This document shows, piece by piece, positions 18,841 to 27,711 of a stretch of 64,000 nt of DNA; the first letter of the stretch is position 1, and the number at the start of each line of letters is the position of its first letter. The stretch spans positions 1,295,728 through 1,359,727 of the forward strand of contig JBLWWJ010000002.1 of NCBI GenBank assembly GCA_048268005.1, read 5' to 3'. The DNA comes from Ancylomarina sp048268005 (GTDB lineage: Bacteria > Bacteroidota > Bacteroidia > Bacteroidales > Marinifilaceae). The notes beneath the pieces were generated by a model. It did no database searches and was not told the DNA's origin. It was given only the letters and a program-made list of their open reading frames with translations. The translations under genes and the position numbers were made by a program.

Positions 18841-19503
18841 TTAAATTATCTTCTTATTAATAGCTTTGGCTTCAGCAAAACTTACCAATAAACCTTCAGC
18901 AAAATCCATACTTTCGACTAATTCATTTTCCCCATGAAATGAAATGAAAATCATTAGAAAGTTCTGACAGGATAAATCGATTTGAGTACGAAGAGAATCG
19001 CTTGTTGCACTACCAAATGCTCCAAGTTCGTCACGAAAAATAGGGAGATTTTTGATATTCAGGCTTCCACGACCAATACCTTGATATTCCTCATCTGTAT
19101 TGCCCAATCCCATTTTAATATCACCTGTGATTTTGTCTGCATTATAGCCACCAATTGAGAAACCTGATTTGATAGAGACTAGATTCAACAAATCGACCAC
19201 ATTGTTGATTTTATAGAGTCCTTTACGGTTAACAATGCGTCTTAAAAGAGATTCTGCGGATAAGCGATACCTGTTGGGATCTTTTCCGACACGACGATAA
19301 CCATTTTTCGAGGATAATATTGTGCTTTTATTTCGAATATCTTCTACAGATAAATCATTTTCAATTTGTTTGATATAGGGCGTGATTTCATTCCAAAGCA
19401 GATCACTTTCTTCAGTTACTTTTACCTTACATTCTATTATGCCTAGTTTTAGTTCCGGACATAGTTTCGCTAATTGGGACTCAATTTTAATTTCTCGCTT
19501 CAT
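18841..19503 (-). CDS. B3/B4 tRNA-binding domain protein
   Basis: About 220 aa from the ATG at 19503 (MKREIKIESQLAKLCPELKLG). An upstream ATG at 19524 adds only seven residues. It resembles the B3/B4 domain of the phenylalanyl-tRNA synthetase beta chain: NRYRLSAESLLRRIV, VVDLLNLVSIKSGFSIGGYNADKI and GRGSLNIKNLPIFRDELGAFGSATSDSLRTQ. Free-standing B3/B4 proteins are thought to act on misacylated tRNA or amino-acid editing in some cases, but this is unproven for this type. The gene is convergent with the omega-amidase gene. Confidence 0.82.
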   Translation of the reverse strand: MKREIKIESQLAKLCPELKLGIIECKVKVTEESDLLWNEITPYIKQIENDLSVEDIRNKSTILSSKNGYRRVGKDPNRYRLSAESLLRRIVNRKGLYKINNVVDLLNLVSIKSGFSIGGYNADKITGDIKMGLGNTDEEYQGIGRGSLNIKNLPIFRDELGAFGSATSDSLRTQIDLSCQNFLMIFISFHGENELVESMDFAEGLLVSFAEAKAINKKII

Positions 19504-19582
19504 ATTTGAATAGATTAAAGTCAAATTTACTGATTAATTGAATTTATTAAGGCTTTAAACGATTCAAAATCTATAATTGATG

Positions 19583-19590
19583 TATTTTTG
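19583..19590 (+). promoter_or_regulatory. Putative -7 promoter element of the SDR gene
   Basis: TATTTTTG matches TAnnTTTG and lies 27 bases before the ATG at 19618, implying a very short leader. No good -33 element is seen. Confidence 0.4.
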
Positions 19591-19617
19591 GGAGTAACTA
19601 TTATTTAGGATACGAAT

Positions 19618-20340
19618 ATGGAAGGTAAAACAGCATTAATAACAGGATCGGCCAAGAGAATTGGAAAAGAATTAGCTCTACATTTGGCAAAGAATTCATG
19701 GAATTTGGCTCTACATTACAATACTTCAAAAGGGGAGGCTATGGCTTTGAGAGATTACCTTAAGGCGCTTTATCCTAAACAGGTGTTTAAAGTGTTTTGT
19801 TGTGATCTGTCCGATGAAATTGCCTGTGAGTCATTAATTGATGAAACATATCAAGAGTTGGGACAGATTGATCTTTTAATTAATAACGCTTCCGTCTTTG
19901 ATCCTGCTTTAATTAAGGAAACTAGTTTGGATCTTTTTAAAGATCAGATGAATATCAATTTTAAGGCTCCTTTTATTTTAATGCGCGATTATGCCAAAAT
20001 TTGTAAAAAGGGAATCATATTGAATTTCTTAGATACACGAATTAGCAAGTTTTCATCTGATTATGCTGCTTACAGTCTGTCTAAGGTTGCCTTATCGCAT
20101 CTGACTCAAATGGCAGCTATAGAGTTTGGACCGGACATTAGAGTCAATGGGATTGCTCCCGGTTCAACGATAGCACCAATTAATGCCGATGAGAATTATC
20201 TTGAAGACCGAGCAGCAATAACACCGATGAAAGTACCAGGAGGGATAGAGCCTGTTTTAAAATCACTTGATTACATTTTAGTTAATAACTTTTTGACAGG
20301 ACAAATTTTGTATTGCGATGGGGGAGAGCAGTTAATTTAA
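19618..20340 (+). CDS. SDR oxidoreductase, pteridine/dihydromonapterin reductase-like
   Basis: A 240-aa short-chain dehydrogenase. The cofactor loop is TGSAKRIG (residues 9-16); the basic Lys-Arg in this loop favours NADPH and is typical of pteridine reductases and FolM. Further motifs are NNAS near residue 90, the YxxxK catalytic pair in YAAYSLSKVALS and the C-terminal TGQILYCDGGEQL. A role in reducing dihydropteridines (folate or tetrahydromonapterin metabolism) is suggested by the TGSAKRIG signature, but substrate assignment by sequence alone is uncertain. It converges with a MutT-type gene 16 bases downstream. Confidence 0.78.
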   Translation: MEGKTALITGSAKRIGKELALHLAKNSWNLALHYNTSKGEAMALRDYLKALYPKQVFKVFCCDLSDEIACESLIDETYQELGQIDLLINNASVFDPALIKETSLDLFKDQMNINFKAPFILMRDYAKICKKGIILNFLDTRISKFSSDYAAYSLSKVALSHLTQMAAIEFGPDIRVNGIAPGSTIAPINADENYLEDRAAITPMKVPGGIEPVLKSLDYILVNNFLTGQILYCDGGEQLI

Positions 20341-20356
20341 TGGGAAGCTCAGGCTC

Positions 20357-20758
20357 TTATTTGAAATCATCAATTAGTTTATTGACTATTGGTAAATCAG
20401 CTTCCGCCCAATCCAATTCAATAATTTTATCCAGAGGTAGCCACTTTATGTCCTGATGAGATAATAGTTGGAAATGACCCAGGAAATGATCTACAAAATA
20501 TGCTTTCAGCTTTATGATTTTGTCTCCATAGTCGTGTGTATTTTCACATAAAAACTTGCCACATTTAGCTTGAATATTAAATTCTTCATGCAGTTCCCTC
20601 TCCAGGCAGATTTCCGGAGTTTCACCATACTCTATCTTTCCTCCTGGAAATTCCCATTTACCACCCTGTTCGCTGGTATCTTTTCGTTGTGCACAAAGAA
20701 AGCGGTCATCCTTTTGAATGATAGCTGCGGTGACTTCAATTATCTTATTCGGATTCAT
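20357..20758 (-). CDS. NUDIX hydrolase, MutT-like (8-oxo-dGTP diphosphatase)
   Basis: A 133-aa protein with a complete NUDIX box: GGKIEYGETPEICLEREL followed by HEEFNI (about residues 37-60), fitting GX5EX7REUXEEXGU with a Phe-Asn ending. The opening VTAAIIQKDDRFLCAQRK and the GGKWEFPGGK context are MutT-like, pointing to sanitation of oxidised dGTP. Other NTP substrates cannot be excluded. It lies 15 bases after the stop of the DUF819 gene end-to-start on the same strand, so co-transcription is likely. Confidence 0.85.
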   Translation of the reverse strand: MNPNKIIEVTAAIIQKDDRFLCAQRKDTSEQGGKWEFPGGKIEYGETPEICLERELHEEFNIQAKCGKFLCENTHDYGDKIIKLKAYFVDHFLGHFQLLSHQDIKWLPLDKIIELDWAEADLPIVNKLIDDFK

Positions 20759-20773
20759 CTGTTCGTTTTAATC

Positions 20774-21943
20774 CTAGCTAAGAAATACAGCGATGGATAC
20801 ACCAATGAAGGTTCCTATAATATAACCCAAAATACCAACTAGAATTCCGGGGGTGACGAGTTTCTTTTGTCCCATTGAAGCGGCCATTGGAGCAGCAACA
20901 GATGGTCCCATGATATTTGCCGCTGACGAAATAACGACTTCATAAACATCTAATTTGAAGAGTTTTGCCAGGGCTAGTAAGAAAAGGAAATGAAAAACCA
21001 TAATGGTTAGGTAGAAGCCTAGTATAGCTGGTCCGATTTCAAATATTTGATGAATATTGGTAGCAGCTCCAATAACAGCTAAAAAGATATACATCATCCA
21101 TAAACCAATAGAAAAAGCTGTGTTTTCAAGTGGCTTAAGTTGTTTAGGGAAAAGGTTAGCTGCTAAAACGGCTAAAAGTGTTATAAGGAGAATACTAAGG
21201 TTTAGTTCAGTATGAATTAGGCTTTGTAAATAGGGAGCAATGAAATTTCCAGTTCCAGCAATTAAGGCTGCAATAAAAACAGATACTGCAATACGTTCCA
21301 GAGTAATTGGATATTCATTCTTCTGATCGTTTTCATTCGAGTCAATTTCGTTTTCTTTCTTTGGTTTAACAAAGAACCGTGCTAAAAACATGAGTGATGG
21401 GGTAAGAAAAAGAAATAGAGTATAAAGGTTTGAAACCAAGTTGTCTACTGCTATAGTGGCTGTAAACATTGGATTTGTAATGAAATTTAAACTTTCAGCA
21501 GCAGCTATAAAGTTAACACTCCCTCCAATTAGAGTGGCAGCAATTACACCTGCTGTATTACCAGCATCTTCACCTAAGTTGATGATTGAAAAGGCTAGAA
21601 AACAACCGAGTACAATACCTATTGCACCAATAATATAGGCTAAAAGTAATTTGCCACTTTCCTTCACGATTTTTAGCAAATTAGAGCTAAACAGAAGCAT
21701 TGGAATTGAGATAGGAATGAAATAGGTGAAAACCATATCGTAAACTTCAACATTCACCTTGGGATTAGAAGCCACAGGGAGAACGCCCAACATAGCTAAT
21801 ATTGACATGGATATCATTGTTACAAGAATTCCTGATAGTTTTCCAAACCATTTTTTGTGTTCAGAATATATCCCAAAAGCAGCTGCACCAGCTACAATAA
21901 AAAAGAGTATAAAATGACTGTCGGGAGAAATAAATGATTCCAT
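20774..21943 (-). CDS. DUF819 family integral membrane protein
   Basis: A 389-aa protein with about ten to eleven transmembrane helices and glycine-rich segments GVIAATLIGGSVNFIAAAESL and SSAANIMGPSVAAPMAASMGQKKLVTPG. These are signatures of the DUF819 (YjcL-like) family. The duplicated gate-like GGS/GPS motifs resemble ion-coupled transporters, but the substrate is unknown. A charged cytoplasmic loop (KKENEIDSNENDQKNEYP) splits the protein into two halves of similar topology. The downstream NUDIX gene follows after 15 bases. Confidence 0.85.
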   Translation of the reverse strand: MESFISPDSHFILFFIVAGAAAFGIYSEHKKWFGKLSGILVTMISMSILAMLGVLPVASNPKVNVEVYDMVFTYFIPISIPMLLFSSNLLKIVKESGKLLLAYIIGAIGIVLGCFLAFSIINLGEDAGNTAGVIAATLIGGSVNFIAAAESLNFITNPMFTATIAVDNLVSNLYTLFLFLTPSLMFLARFFVKPKKENEIDSNENDQKNEYPITLERIAVSVFIAALIAGTGNFIAPYLQSLIHTELNLSILLITLLAVLAANLFPKQLKPLENTAFSIGLWMMYIFLAVIGAATNIHQIFEIGPAILGFYLTIMVFHFLFLLALAKLFKLDVYEVVISSAANIMGPSVAAPMAASMGQKKLVTPGILVGILGYIIGTFIGVSIAVFLS

Positions 21944-22089
21944 AAAGTATGTTTAAAAATTGAGCTGCAATTTAGCTAATTTGTATCTTAAAATGGCAGG
22001 ACCTAATTGATTTTGTAAAGTAGAATTCTAATTGAAAGACTTAGAAATAATTATGGGGATTTTCAATGAGTATCATGGAGTATGGAATA

Positions 22090-23130
22090 CTACTTTCGAC
22101 CAAAAAGGTGATGCAGCAGGCCTTTGATTAAATCGGAAAAAGGCATAGGTTTAACGCCTAAGTCCATATTGGCTTGACTAATTTTGTAGACCAGGTTCAT
22201 GTGTTTAATAACTTCCCTATAGGCTTTCAGTAAAGAGTAATCCGGATCATAAATATGAGCAGGTTCCGAATTAGTACCATTAATTTCAAGTATCTTGATA
22301 TTTTCACCTTCATACAAATCACGAATACTATTAACTTTAATATCAAAACGGCCATAATAGAACCCATTTAGAGGCTTTGATATTTCTCTAAAAACTTCAA
22401 CTAGTTTGTTATTGATAAGATGAGTTCCATCTAAGAACTTGGTGCCTCTGTTGTGATTTCCTATGGGTTCAACTTTAAAAGTTATACCATCGGGAATAAT
22501 GATATGCCATTTGTTGGGGTATTTTTTCTTAAAATATTTAAGACGAGATTTTGCTCTGAACTTCTTTGATAATAACTTTCCAAAACTATCTCGCCCATTC
22601 CCGGTAATGCTTAAGAATTCTTTCATTACCAAAGAGCTTATACCATCTTGTGTAGAATTTGGAAAGCGATGATAGAAGACTCCCAATTCAATCGGATAAG
22701 CAACAAAATCTTGAATAATAAGGTCTTCTTTAATAAGCTTTAAATAGTTTTCCAGTTCTGTATCATTATCTATTTTTTCAACACCACGACCTCTCTCTCC
22801 GACATTAGGTTTAGCTACAATAGGAAATTCAATTTCATTTTCAGCCATCAGCTTAATAATATCTTCTTTTGCTTTTTCCTTTGGAACGAAAAAATCCTTT
22901 GTGTGATAGTCTGAAGAGAGTAAGTTGAGCAATTTGGTTTTATCTGTACCATAGGCACCGCCAAATGCCATTTGAGGATTAGCTGCAGTAAAATAAGCAA
23001 ATGATCGGCTTTTTATGGCTAAAACAAAGCCATAAATAAACATAGGTGCATAGAATAACCAGGATGGCCAAAACTCAAAGTTGAGCCATTTGATTATAAA
23101 TTGAGGGTAATATCTTTTCTTTCGGGGCAT
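22090..23130 (-). CDS. ATP-grasp domain protein (D-Ala-D-Ala ligase-like fold)
   Basis: A 346-aa protein. An N-terminal hydrophobic segment (FWPSWLFYAPMFIYGFVLAIK, in two parts) suggests membrane association. The ATP-grasp core follows: PIVAKPNVGERGRGVEKI (about 103-120) as the nucleotide loop, LIIQDFVAYPIELGVFYHRFP, and the metal-binding end FYYGRFDIKVNSI ... KILEINGTNSEPAHIYDP near residues 255-300. Such proteins make carboxylate-amine bonds in peptides or cell-envelope compounds. The substrate is unknown, and annotations as D-alanine ligase rest only on the fold. Confidence 0.72.
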   Translation of the reverse strand: MPRKKRYYPQFIIKWLNFEFWPSWLFYAPMFIYGFVLAIKSRSFAYFTAANPQMAFGGAYGTDKTKLLNLLSSDYHTKDFFVPKEKAKEDIIKLMAENEIEFPIVAKPNVGERGRGVEKIDNDTELENYLKLIKEDLIIQDFVAYPIELGVFYHRFPNSTQDGISSLVMKEFLSITGNGRDSFGKLLSKKFRAKSRLKYFKKKYPNKWHIIIPDGITFKVEPIGNHNRGTKFLDGTHLINNKLVEVFREISKPLNGFYYGRFDIKVNSIRDLYEGENIKILEINGTNSEPAHIYDPDYSLLKAYREVIKHMNLVYKISQANMDLGVKPMPFSDLIKGLLHHLFGRK

Positions 23131-23297
23131 AGTTTAGGTTTAGTTATCTAAATATAGAAGAAATATTCATCCGTCGGTAAAATGAAAACCAAAAAGATCT
23201 GAAAATCTTAAAATGGATGGCATGTGAAATTCATCATTGAAGAATTATAAAATACGACTTGTTTTTAATATCTTGGTTATGAAAAAAAACAGACTCT

Positions 23298-23810
23298 ATG
23301 CAAATTATAAACGCTTCTAAAGAAATATGCAAACAGTTATTTCGTGTGTGCGATAATCTAGAAAACAAGGAATATGTTTATTGTTCTTCTCTATTATTGG
23401 GAAGTTCGATAGGTAAGCATATGCGCCATATTATAGAATTCTATGATTTATTAAGGCTGGGTTCTGAGATAGGAGAAATTACTTATGATACGCGTGGTCG
23501 CAGTATTCAACTTGAGAGCGAATTGGAATCAGCAAAGGAAAGGTTGACTTCTATTTTATCTTGGTTAGAAGAGTTATCGGTAAATAAAAATCTGAGTGTG
23601 TACTTCCGATTTAATTTGGAGAATGATGAAGTGAAGCAGGTTCGGTCAAATTTAATGCGCGAGTTAGCCTATAACCTGGAACATGCCATTCACCATATGG
23701 CTCTTATTCGTATTGCGCTCAATCAACAATTTCCCCATATAGATGTCGATCCAAATTTCGGCTTAGCTTATTCTACGATACGTTATAATAAAGATCAATG
23801 TGCACGTTAA
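23298..23810 (+). CDS. DinB-like four-helix metal-binding protein
   Basis: A 170-aa all-helical protein that fits the DinB/YfiT fold. The metal-ligand histidines are likely His38/His42 of SSIGKHMRHIIEFYD and the pair in NLEHAIHHMALIRIAL. The function is unknown; relatives act as thiol-dependent transferases. It overlaps the next gene by 13 bases: the ATG of the NRDE protein lies inside its last codons, so the two are translationally coupled. Confidence 0.75.
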   Translation: MQIINASKEICKQLFRVCDNLENKEYVYCSSLLLGSSIGKHMRHIIEFYDLLRLGSEIGEITYDTRGRSIQLESELESAKERLTSILSWLEELSVNKNLSVYFRFNLENDEVKQVRSNLMRELAYNLEHAIHHMALIRIALNQQFPHIDVDPNFGLAYSTIRYNKDQCAR

Positions 23811-24505
23811 GTTATATTCCAATTTCTGAGAGAAGTTTCATTTTTACAACCAATAGAGATGAAGACCCCAATCGTGTTGCTTTAAGTCCACAGAAATATG
23901 TGCACGATGGTATTGAATTACTGTACCCTAAGGATTCAAAAGCCAATGGAAGTTGGATAATCAGTAATTGTGCAGACACTAGCTTATGTTTGCTTAATGG
24001 TGCTTTTGAAAGGCATCAGCGAAAGCCCAATTATAGGCAAAGTAGAGGCTTGGTTCTTCTTGATTTTTTTAAGTATTCTAGCCTCAGAAAATTTATCTAT
24101 GCATACCGATTTGAAGGAATTGAGGCATTTACGCTTGTCGTAGTAGAAAACAAATCCGGAATACGCTTAACAGAGCTGGTTTGGGATGAGCAAAAATTAC
24201 ATGTAAAGGAGCTAGTGAGCAATAAAGCTTACGTCTGGTCATCAACAACTTTATATACAAATGAAATGAAATTGGAACGTGAACAGTGGTTTAGAAACTG
24301 GCTGGATACTGAAACGCATTTAGATGAAAATTCCATTATTAAGTTTCATAAAACAGGTGGATCTGAAAATAAGGAGTATGGTTTATTTATGAATAGAAGA
24401 GGTCTTGTAAGAACTGTTAGTATTACACAGGTTGTTGGAAGTGAGAGCGGGCATATGATGAAATATTACAATTTATTAGACGAAGAGGTTTGCAACAGAA
24501 TATAA
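23798..24505 (+). CDS. NRDE/TANGO2 family protein
   Basis: A 235-aa protein starting MCTLSYIP and carrying the TNRDED motif (residues 18-23), the signature of the TANGO2 (transport and Golgi organisation 2)/NRDE family. The N-terminal Cys2 position is that of an Ntn-hydrolase-like nucleophile and is conserved here. DSKANGSWII follows as usual. Human TANGO2 has been tied to haem and lipid handling; the bacterial role is not settled. It overlaps the upstream DinB-like gene, suggesting linked function (inference). Confidence 0.85.
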   Translation: MCTLSYIPISERSFIFTTNRDEDPNRVALSPQKYVHDGIELLYPKDSKANGSWIISNCADTSLCLLNGAFERHQRKPNYRQSRGLVLLDFFKYSSLRKFIYAYRFEGIEAFTLVVVENKSGIRLTELVWDEQKLHVKELVSNKAYVWSSTTLYTNEMKLEREQWFRNWLDTETHLDENSIIKFHKTGGSENKEYGLFMNRRGLVRTVSITQVVGSESGHMMKYYNLLDEEVCNRI

Positions 24506-24534
24506 ATATTGAAAAAAGATCATCGTGTAAAATG

Positions 24535-24574
24535 AAAAATGGCTATCAACTTAAGTTGATAGCCATTTTTATTG
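24535..24574. terminator. Bidirectional terminator between NRDE and pckA genes
   Basis: AAAAATGGCTATCAACTT and AAGTTGATAGCCATTTTT form a perfect palindromic hairpin with A/T runs on both sides, serving the two convergent genes. Confidence 0.88.
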
Positions 24575-24603
24575 CTTGATTTCTGAATAAATCAGAAGTG
24601 ATC

Positions 24604-26265
24604 TTATTTACCAGGACATTGAGCAATAATATTTGCATCAATATCTTGCTTACTATAAGCCTTATCGTAATTCACAGAGAATTTCTTCGCCAAGTTTTCA
24701 GCAGTTGTCTTATAAGCTTCTTTGTCTTCCCAGGTATTGATAGGGATCAACATCTCAGTAGGAACATTAGGACAACTAGTAGGAACATTTACATGGAATA
24801 ACTCATCTTTAACGTACTCAACTTTGTCAAGCTCACCGTTAAGTGCCGCATCAACCATTGCTCTGGTATATTTTAACTTGATACGAGATCCTGTTCCATA
24901 TGAGCCACCGCTCCATCCTGTGTTAATAAGGAATACATTTGTATTATGCTTATCCATTTTGTCACCCAGCATATCTGCATATATATTTGGATTACATGGC
25001 ATAAATGGTTGTCCAAAGAAACGAGAGAAAGTTGCCTGTGGTTCTGTCACTCCGGTCTCAGTACCAGCTAATTTTGATGTGTAACCCATCAAGAACCATA
25101 GCATGGCTTGTTCTTTGGTTAATTTTGATACTGGAGGTAATACACCATAAGCATCAGCAGTTAAGAAAAGGATAGTGTTAGGATGACCAGCTGTTGACTC
25201 AGGCTTAATATTACTTAAGAACTCAAGAGGATATGATGCACGAGAATTTGGTGTATATCTGGTATCGAAAAAGTCGATATGTCCATCAGGATACATCATG
25301 GCATTTTCAATAATAGCACCATGTTTCTTGTAATCATCATTATGCATGACAGCATCCCAGATTTCTGGCTCATTTTTACGCTCCATGTCTATCATCTTCG
25401 CATAACAGCCATTTTCAAAGTTGAAAATACCGTTATCGCTCCAGCCATGTTCGTCATCTCCTAAAAGCGCACGATTAGGATCAGCAGAAAGAGTTGTTTT
25501 ACCTGTTCCGGAAAGTCCCAGTAATAAGGCAGAATCTTTTCCTTTTCCTTCGTTTGCAGAGCAGTGCAAAGGTAATACGCCATTGAAAGGAAGTAAGTAG
25601 TTCATTACAGTAAACATCAATTTCTTCATGCTACCTTGATATTTTGAACCATATACAATACCAATTCTTCTGTCAACATCAACAACAACACAAAGGCCAG
25701 ATGTTTCACCATTAGGCAGGTCACGCACTAACCCTTTATAACGATCTTTGTCAAGCTCGTCGTTTGGAAGTGCAATAAGTTGAAATTCCTGATCAGCAAA
25801 GATTGATTCTTGAATGTTTTCAGGTACAGGTCGGAACATATTATCGATGAAAACCTGATTTAATGCTTTATCGGAAGTTGTTCTTACAGGAAGCGCATAT
25901 TTCGCATCAGCACCAATGACTCTGGTGGTTGTAAATACAGTCTCTTTGCCTTGAATCGTCTTTAATGCATCTGCGTAGATAAGCGCAAACGTTTGCGGAT
26001 CCAGACCGATATTATTAGGCGATGTCCAGTCGATATTTGCTTCACTTTCAGGATTTCTAACAATATAAGTGTCTTTAGGGCTACGACCCGTTGAGTTAGA
26101 TGGTGTCCAAGTTGCAAGAGCTCCATTGGGGGTTACTATGGCATCTTTGTTATCAACAGCCTTGGTAATTAAATCTTCTCTCGAAAGATTTTCTCTAACA
26201 TCTTGATGCGCTTCTAAAACTTTTTTTAGTTCTTCAATCATGCTAATTTCAATTGTACTCATCAT
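24604..26265 (-). CDS. pckA: Phosphoenolpyruvate carboxykinase (ATP)
   Basis: A 553-aa ATP-type PEPCK that interconverts oxaloacetate and phosphoenolpyruvate with CO2. In anaerobic Bacteroidota it can run toward oxaloacetate for succinate fermentation. Visible motifs: the RSPKDTYIV substrate loop, LPLHCSANEGKGKDSALLLG, P-loop GLSGTGKTTLS (about residues 248-258), LLGDDEHGWSDNGIFNFENGCYAK with metal-binding aspartates, and NTGWSGGSYG. Full length. Two adjacent ATGs (26265 and 26262) are possible starts. The 822-base upstream interval shows no clear -7 element at the usual position. Confidence 0.96.
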   Translation of the reverse strand: MMSTIEISMIEELKKVLEAHQDVRENLSREDLITKAVDNKDAIVTPNGALATWTPSNSTGRSPKDTYIVRNPESEANIDWTSPNNIGLDPQTFALIYADALKTIQGKETVFTTTRVIGADAKYALPVRTTSDKALNQVFIDNMFRPVPENIQESIFADQEFQLIALPNDELDKDRYKGLVRDLPNGETSGLCVVVDVDRRIGIVYGSKYQGSMKKLMFTVMNYLLPFNGVLPLHCSANEGKGKDSALLLGLSGTGKTTLSADPNRALLGDDEHGWSDNGIFNFENGCYAKMIDMERKNEPEIWDAVMHNDDYKKHGAIIENAMMYPDGHIDFFDTRYTPNSRASYPLEFLSNIKPESTAGHPNTILFLTADAYGVLPPVSKLTKEQAMLWFLMGYTSKLAGTETGVTEPQATFSRFFGQPFMPCNPNIYADMLGDKMDKHNTNVFLINTGWSGGSYGTGSRIKLKYTRAMVDAALNGELDKVEYVKDELFHVNVPTSCPNVPTEMLIPINTWEDKEAYKTTAENLAKKFSVNYDKAYSKQDIDANIIAQCPGK

Positions 26266-26776
26266 ATTTTTTTTAGGTTTGGAAGTCCAAAACTATGATG
26301 AGATATTTAACTATCCTAATATGTATATCTATTTTTTCTATTTATTTTTTATCTATTCTCAATGATATTTTGTAGGTTTACCGTGGGAAAGAAGTTATAT
26401 ATCTCCCTGATATATTAGTATTTCCATGTTTTTCTATTTTACAATCGTCCCTTAGCGCTTTATTATCAATTGTTTCAGACTGTATTGTCTTTTTATATGA
26501 CTCTATTAGAGAAAAAAAGTATTAATCATATTTTATGCAAACGATTCCGTTAGGATGAGTATAAAAATGAAAATTGAAGTGATTATTTTTTCTCAGATTA
26601 AAAAAAAAGTCAAAAAATATGGCATTTAAATATCTCTGATTTGCATACATAATTTACCTAAATACTAAGAGTAATCCAAAGCACAAATAAACTTTAATTC
26701 AAAATCGGATATTTTAGAATTGTTTTGATATAGGAAGGTGTGAAAATTAATTTGGAAGAGTTAACATAGTTAGAGC
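26266..26776. other. Intergenic region upstream of pckA, no gene seen
   Basis: Very AT-rich, with no open frame having coding character on either strand and no hairpin worth naming. It probably contains the pckA promoter and regulatory sites, but I cannot point to one with confidence. Confidence 0.5.
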
Positions 26777-26811
26777 AAAAAAAATGCCCATGTCTTAGGG
26801 GGACATGGGCA
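26777..26811 (-). terminator. Strong isolated terminator
   Basis: TGCCCATGTC (26785-26794) pairs with GACATGGGCA (26802-26811), followed by eight Ts on the minus strand (26784-26777). Confidence 0.8.
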
Positions 26812-26909
26812 AATACTTCTAAAGGACTAATTAACCTACTAACCAAGCTTTCGCCTGTAATCATTTAGTTTGCAAATCCTATTGTTATAGAATTTCCGAA
26901 CTAAAGTTA
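26777..26909 (-). ncRNA. Candidate small RNA ending in a strong terminator
   Basis: On the minus strand a -7-like TAACTTTA (26902-26909, one mismatch to TAnnTTTG) precedes about 110 bases without coding potential. These end in a 10-bp hairpin (TGCCCATGTC/GACATGGGCA) and eight Ts. The nearest minus-strand gene ends at 27088, about 280 bases before this terminator, so the hairpin is far for that gene's own terminator. It may be an independent small RNA or a long 3' UTR. The family is not recognised. Confidence 0.35.
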
Positions 26910-27087
26910 GAAATATATTTGAATTATTCGCACAATTAAGATGTTTTTTTTCTTAGTTTATATTGATTTCATTAAAATCGTCATTGTTTTTATCTGGGAA
27001 TATGCCTGTTTCGTCGTGCTGAAAAGTTAGTTTGTCTGGTTGCAAATGTTTGCATATATGTGAATAGTTGAATATGAAATGTTTATA

Positions 27088-27606
27088 TCATTTGTCACTT
27101 TTTAAGCGGAGAATTCTTTCGAACAATTCTCGGTTAAACCAATTTTGATTTGAACTTTCATCTGCAATTTTCTCAAAACGAGACGAGAATTCTTTCATGA
27201 GACCATTTTCAGAAGTATAATTAACAGCCTCGTCATATGATTTAAATATGCTTTTACAAAAGGCATCTTTAATGTTTTCTTTTTCGGTAGAATAAGTTTG
27301 AGCGATCTCAATATTAAAAAGCATGATATCCGCAATTAGTGATGGTTCGACACCTAAACGTTTAAAATGGCGGATGTAGTTCTGTGCAACTGAGCGTCTG
27401 CATTTTGCTTTCCTTTTTGTGTGAGGGAAATATTCTTTTGAGATTTTAAATTTGCATTCTTCAATCAGTTTATTCTCATTGGGATTAAAAGCAAAGTCAT
27501 AATATTCTTTTACTTCTTTAAAACGGGAATACAGTTCTATGATTTGATCTTGTAGTTGTTCTTTATTAAGATCATGCACATATCGTTTTAAATCGCGTTT
27601 ACTCAT
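27088..27606 (-). CDS. DUF6155 family protein
   Basis: A 172-aa soluble, charged helical protein beginning MSKRDLKRYVHDLNKEQLQDQIIELYSRFKEVKEYYDF (quoted to show the pattern in pieces: MSKRDLKRY, EQLQDQIIELY, FKEVKEYYDFAFNP). This opening is characteristic of DUF6155, a family of unknown function common in Bacteroidota. No catalytic motif or membrane segment is seen. It is divergent from the unknown gene at 27712 with about 100 bases between them. Confidence 0.72.
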   Translation of the reverse strand: MSKRDLKRYVHDLNKEQLQDQIIELYSRFKEVKEYYDFAFNPNENKLIEECKFKISKEYFPHTKRKAKCRRSVAQNYIRHFKRLGVEPSLIADIMLFNIEIAQTYSTEKENIKDAFCKSIFKSYDEAVNYTSENGLMKEFSSRFEKIADESSNQNWFNRELFERILRLKSDK

Positions 27607-27711
27607 AGGAGTCTTCTTTTAGTTAATTGCTATTTTTTTACACATCACAATTGTTTATCAGTCCCCCAAAAATAAGTATTATTGTATTAGTAATATTAAG
27701 ATATATAATTG

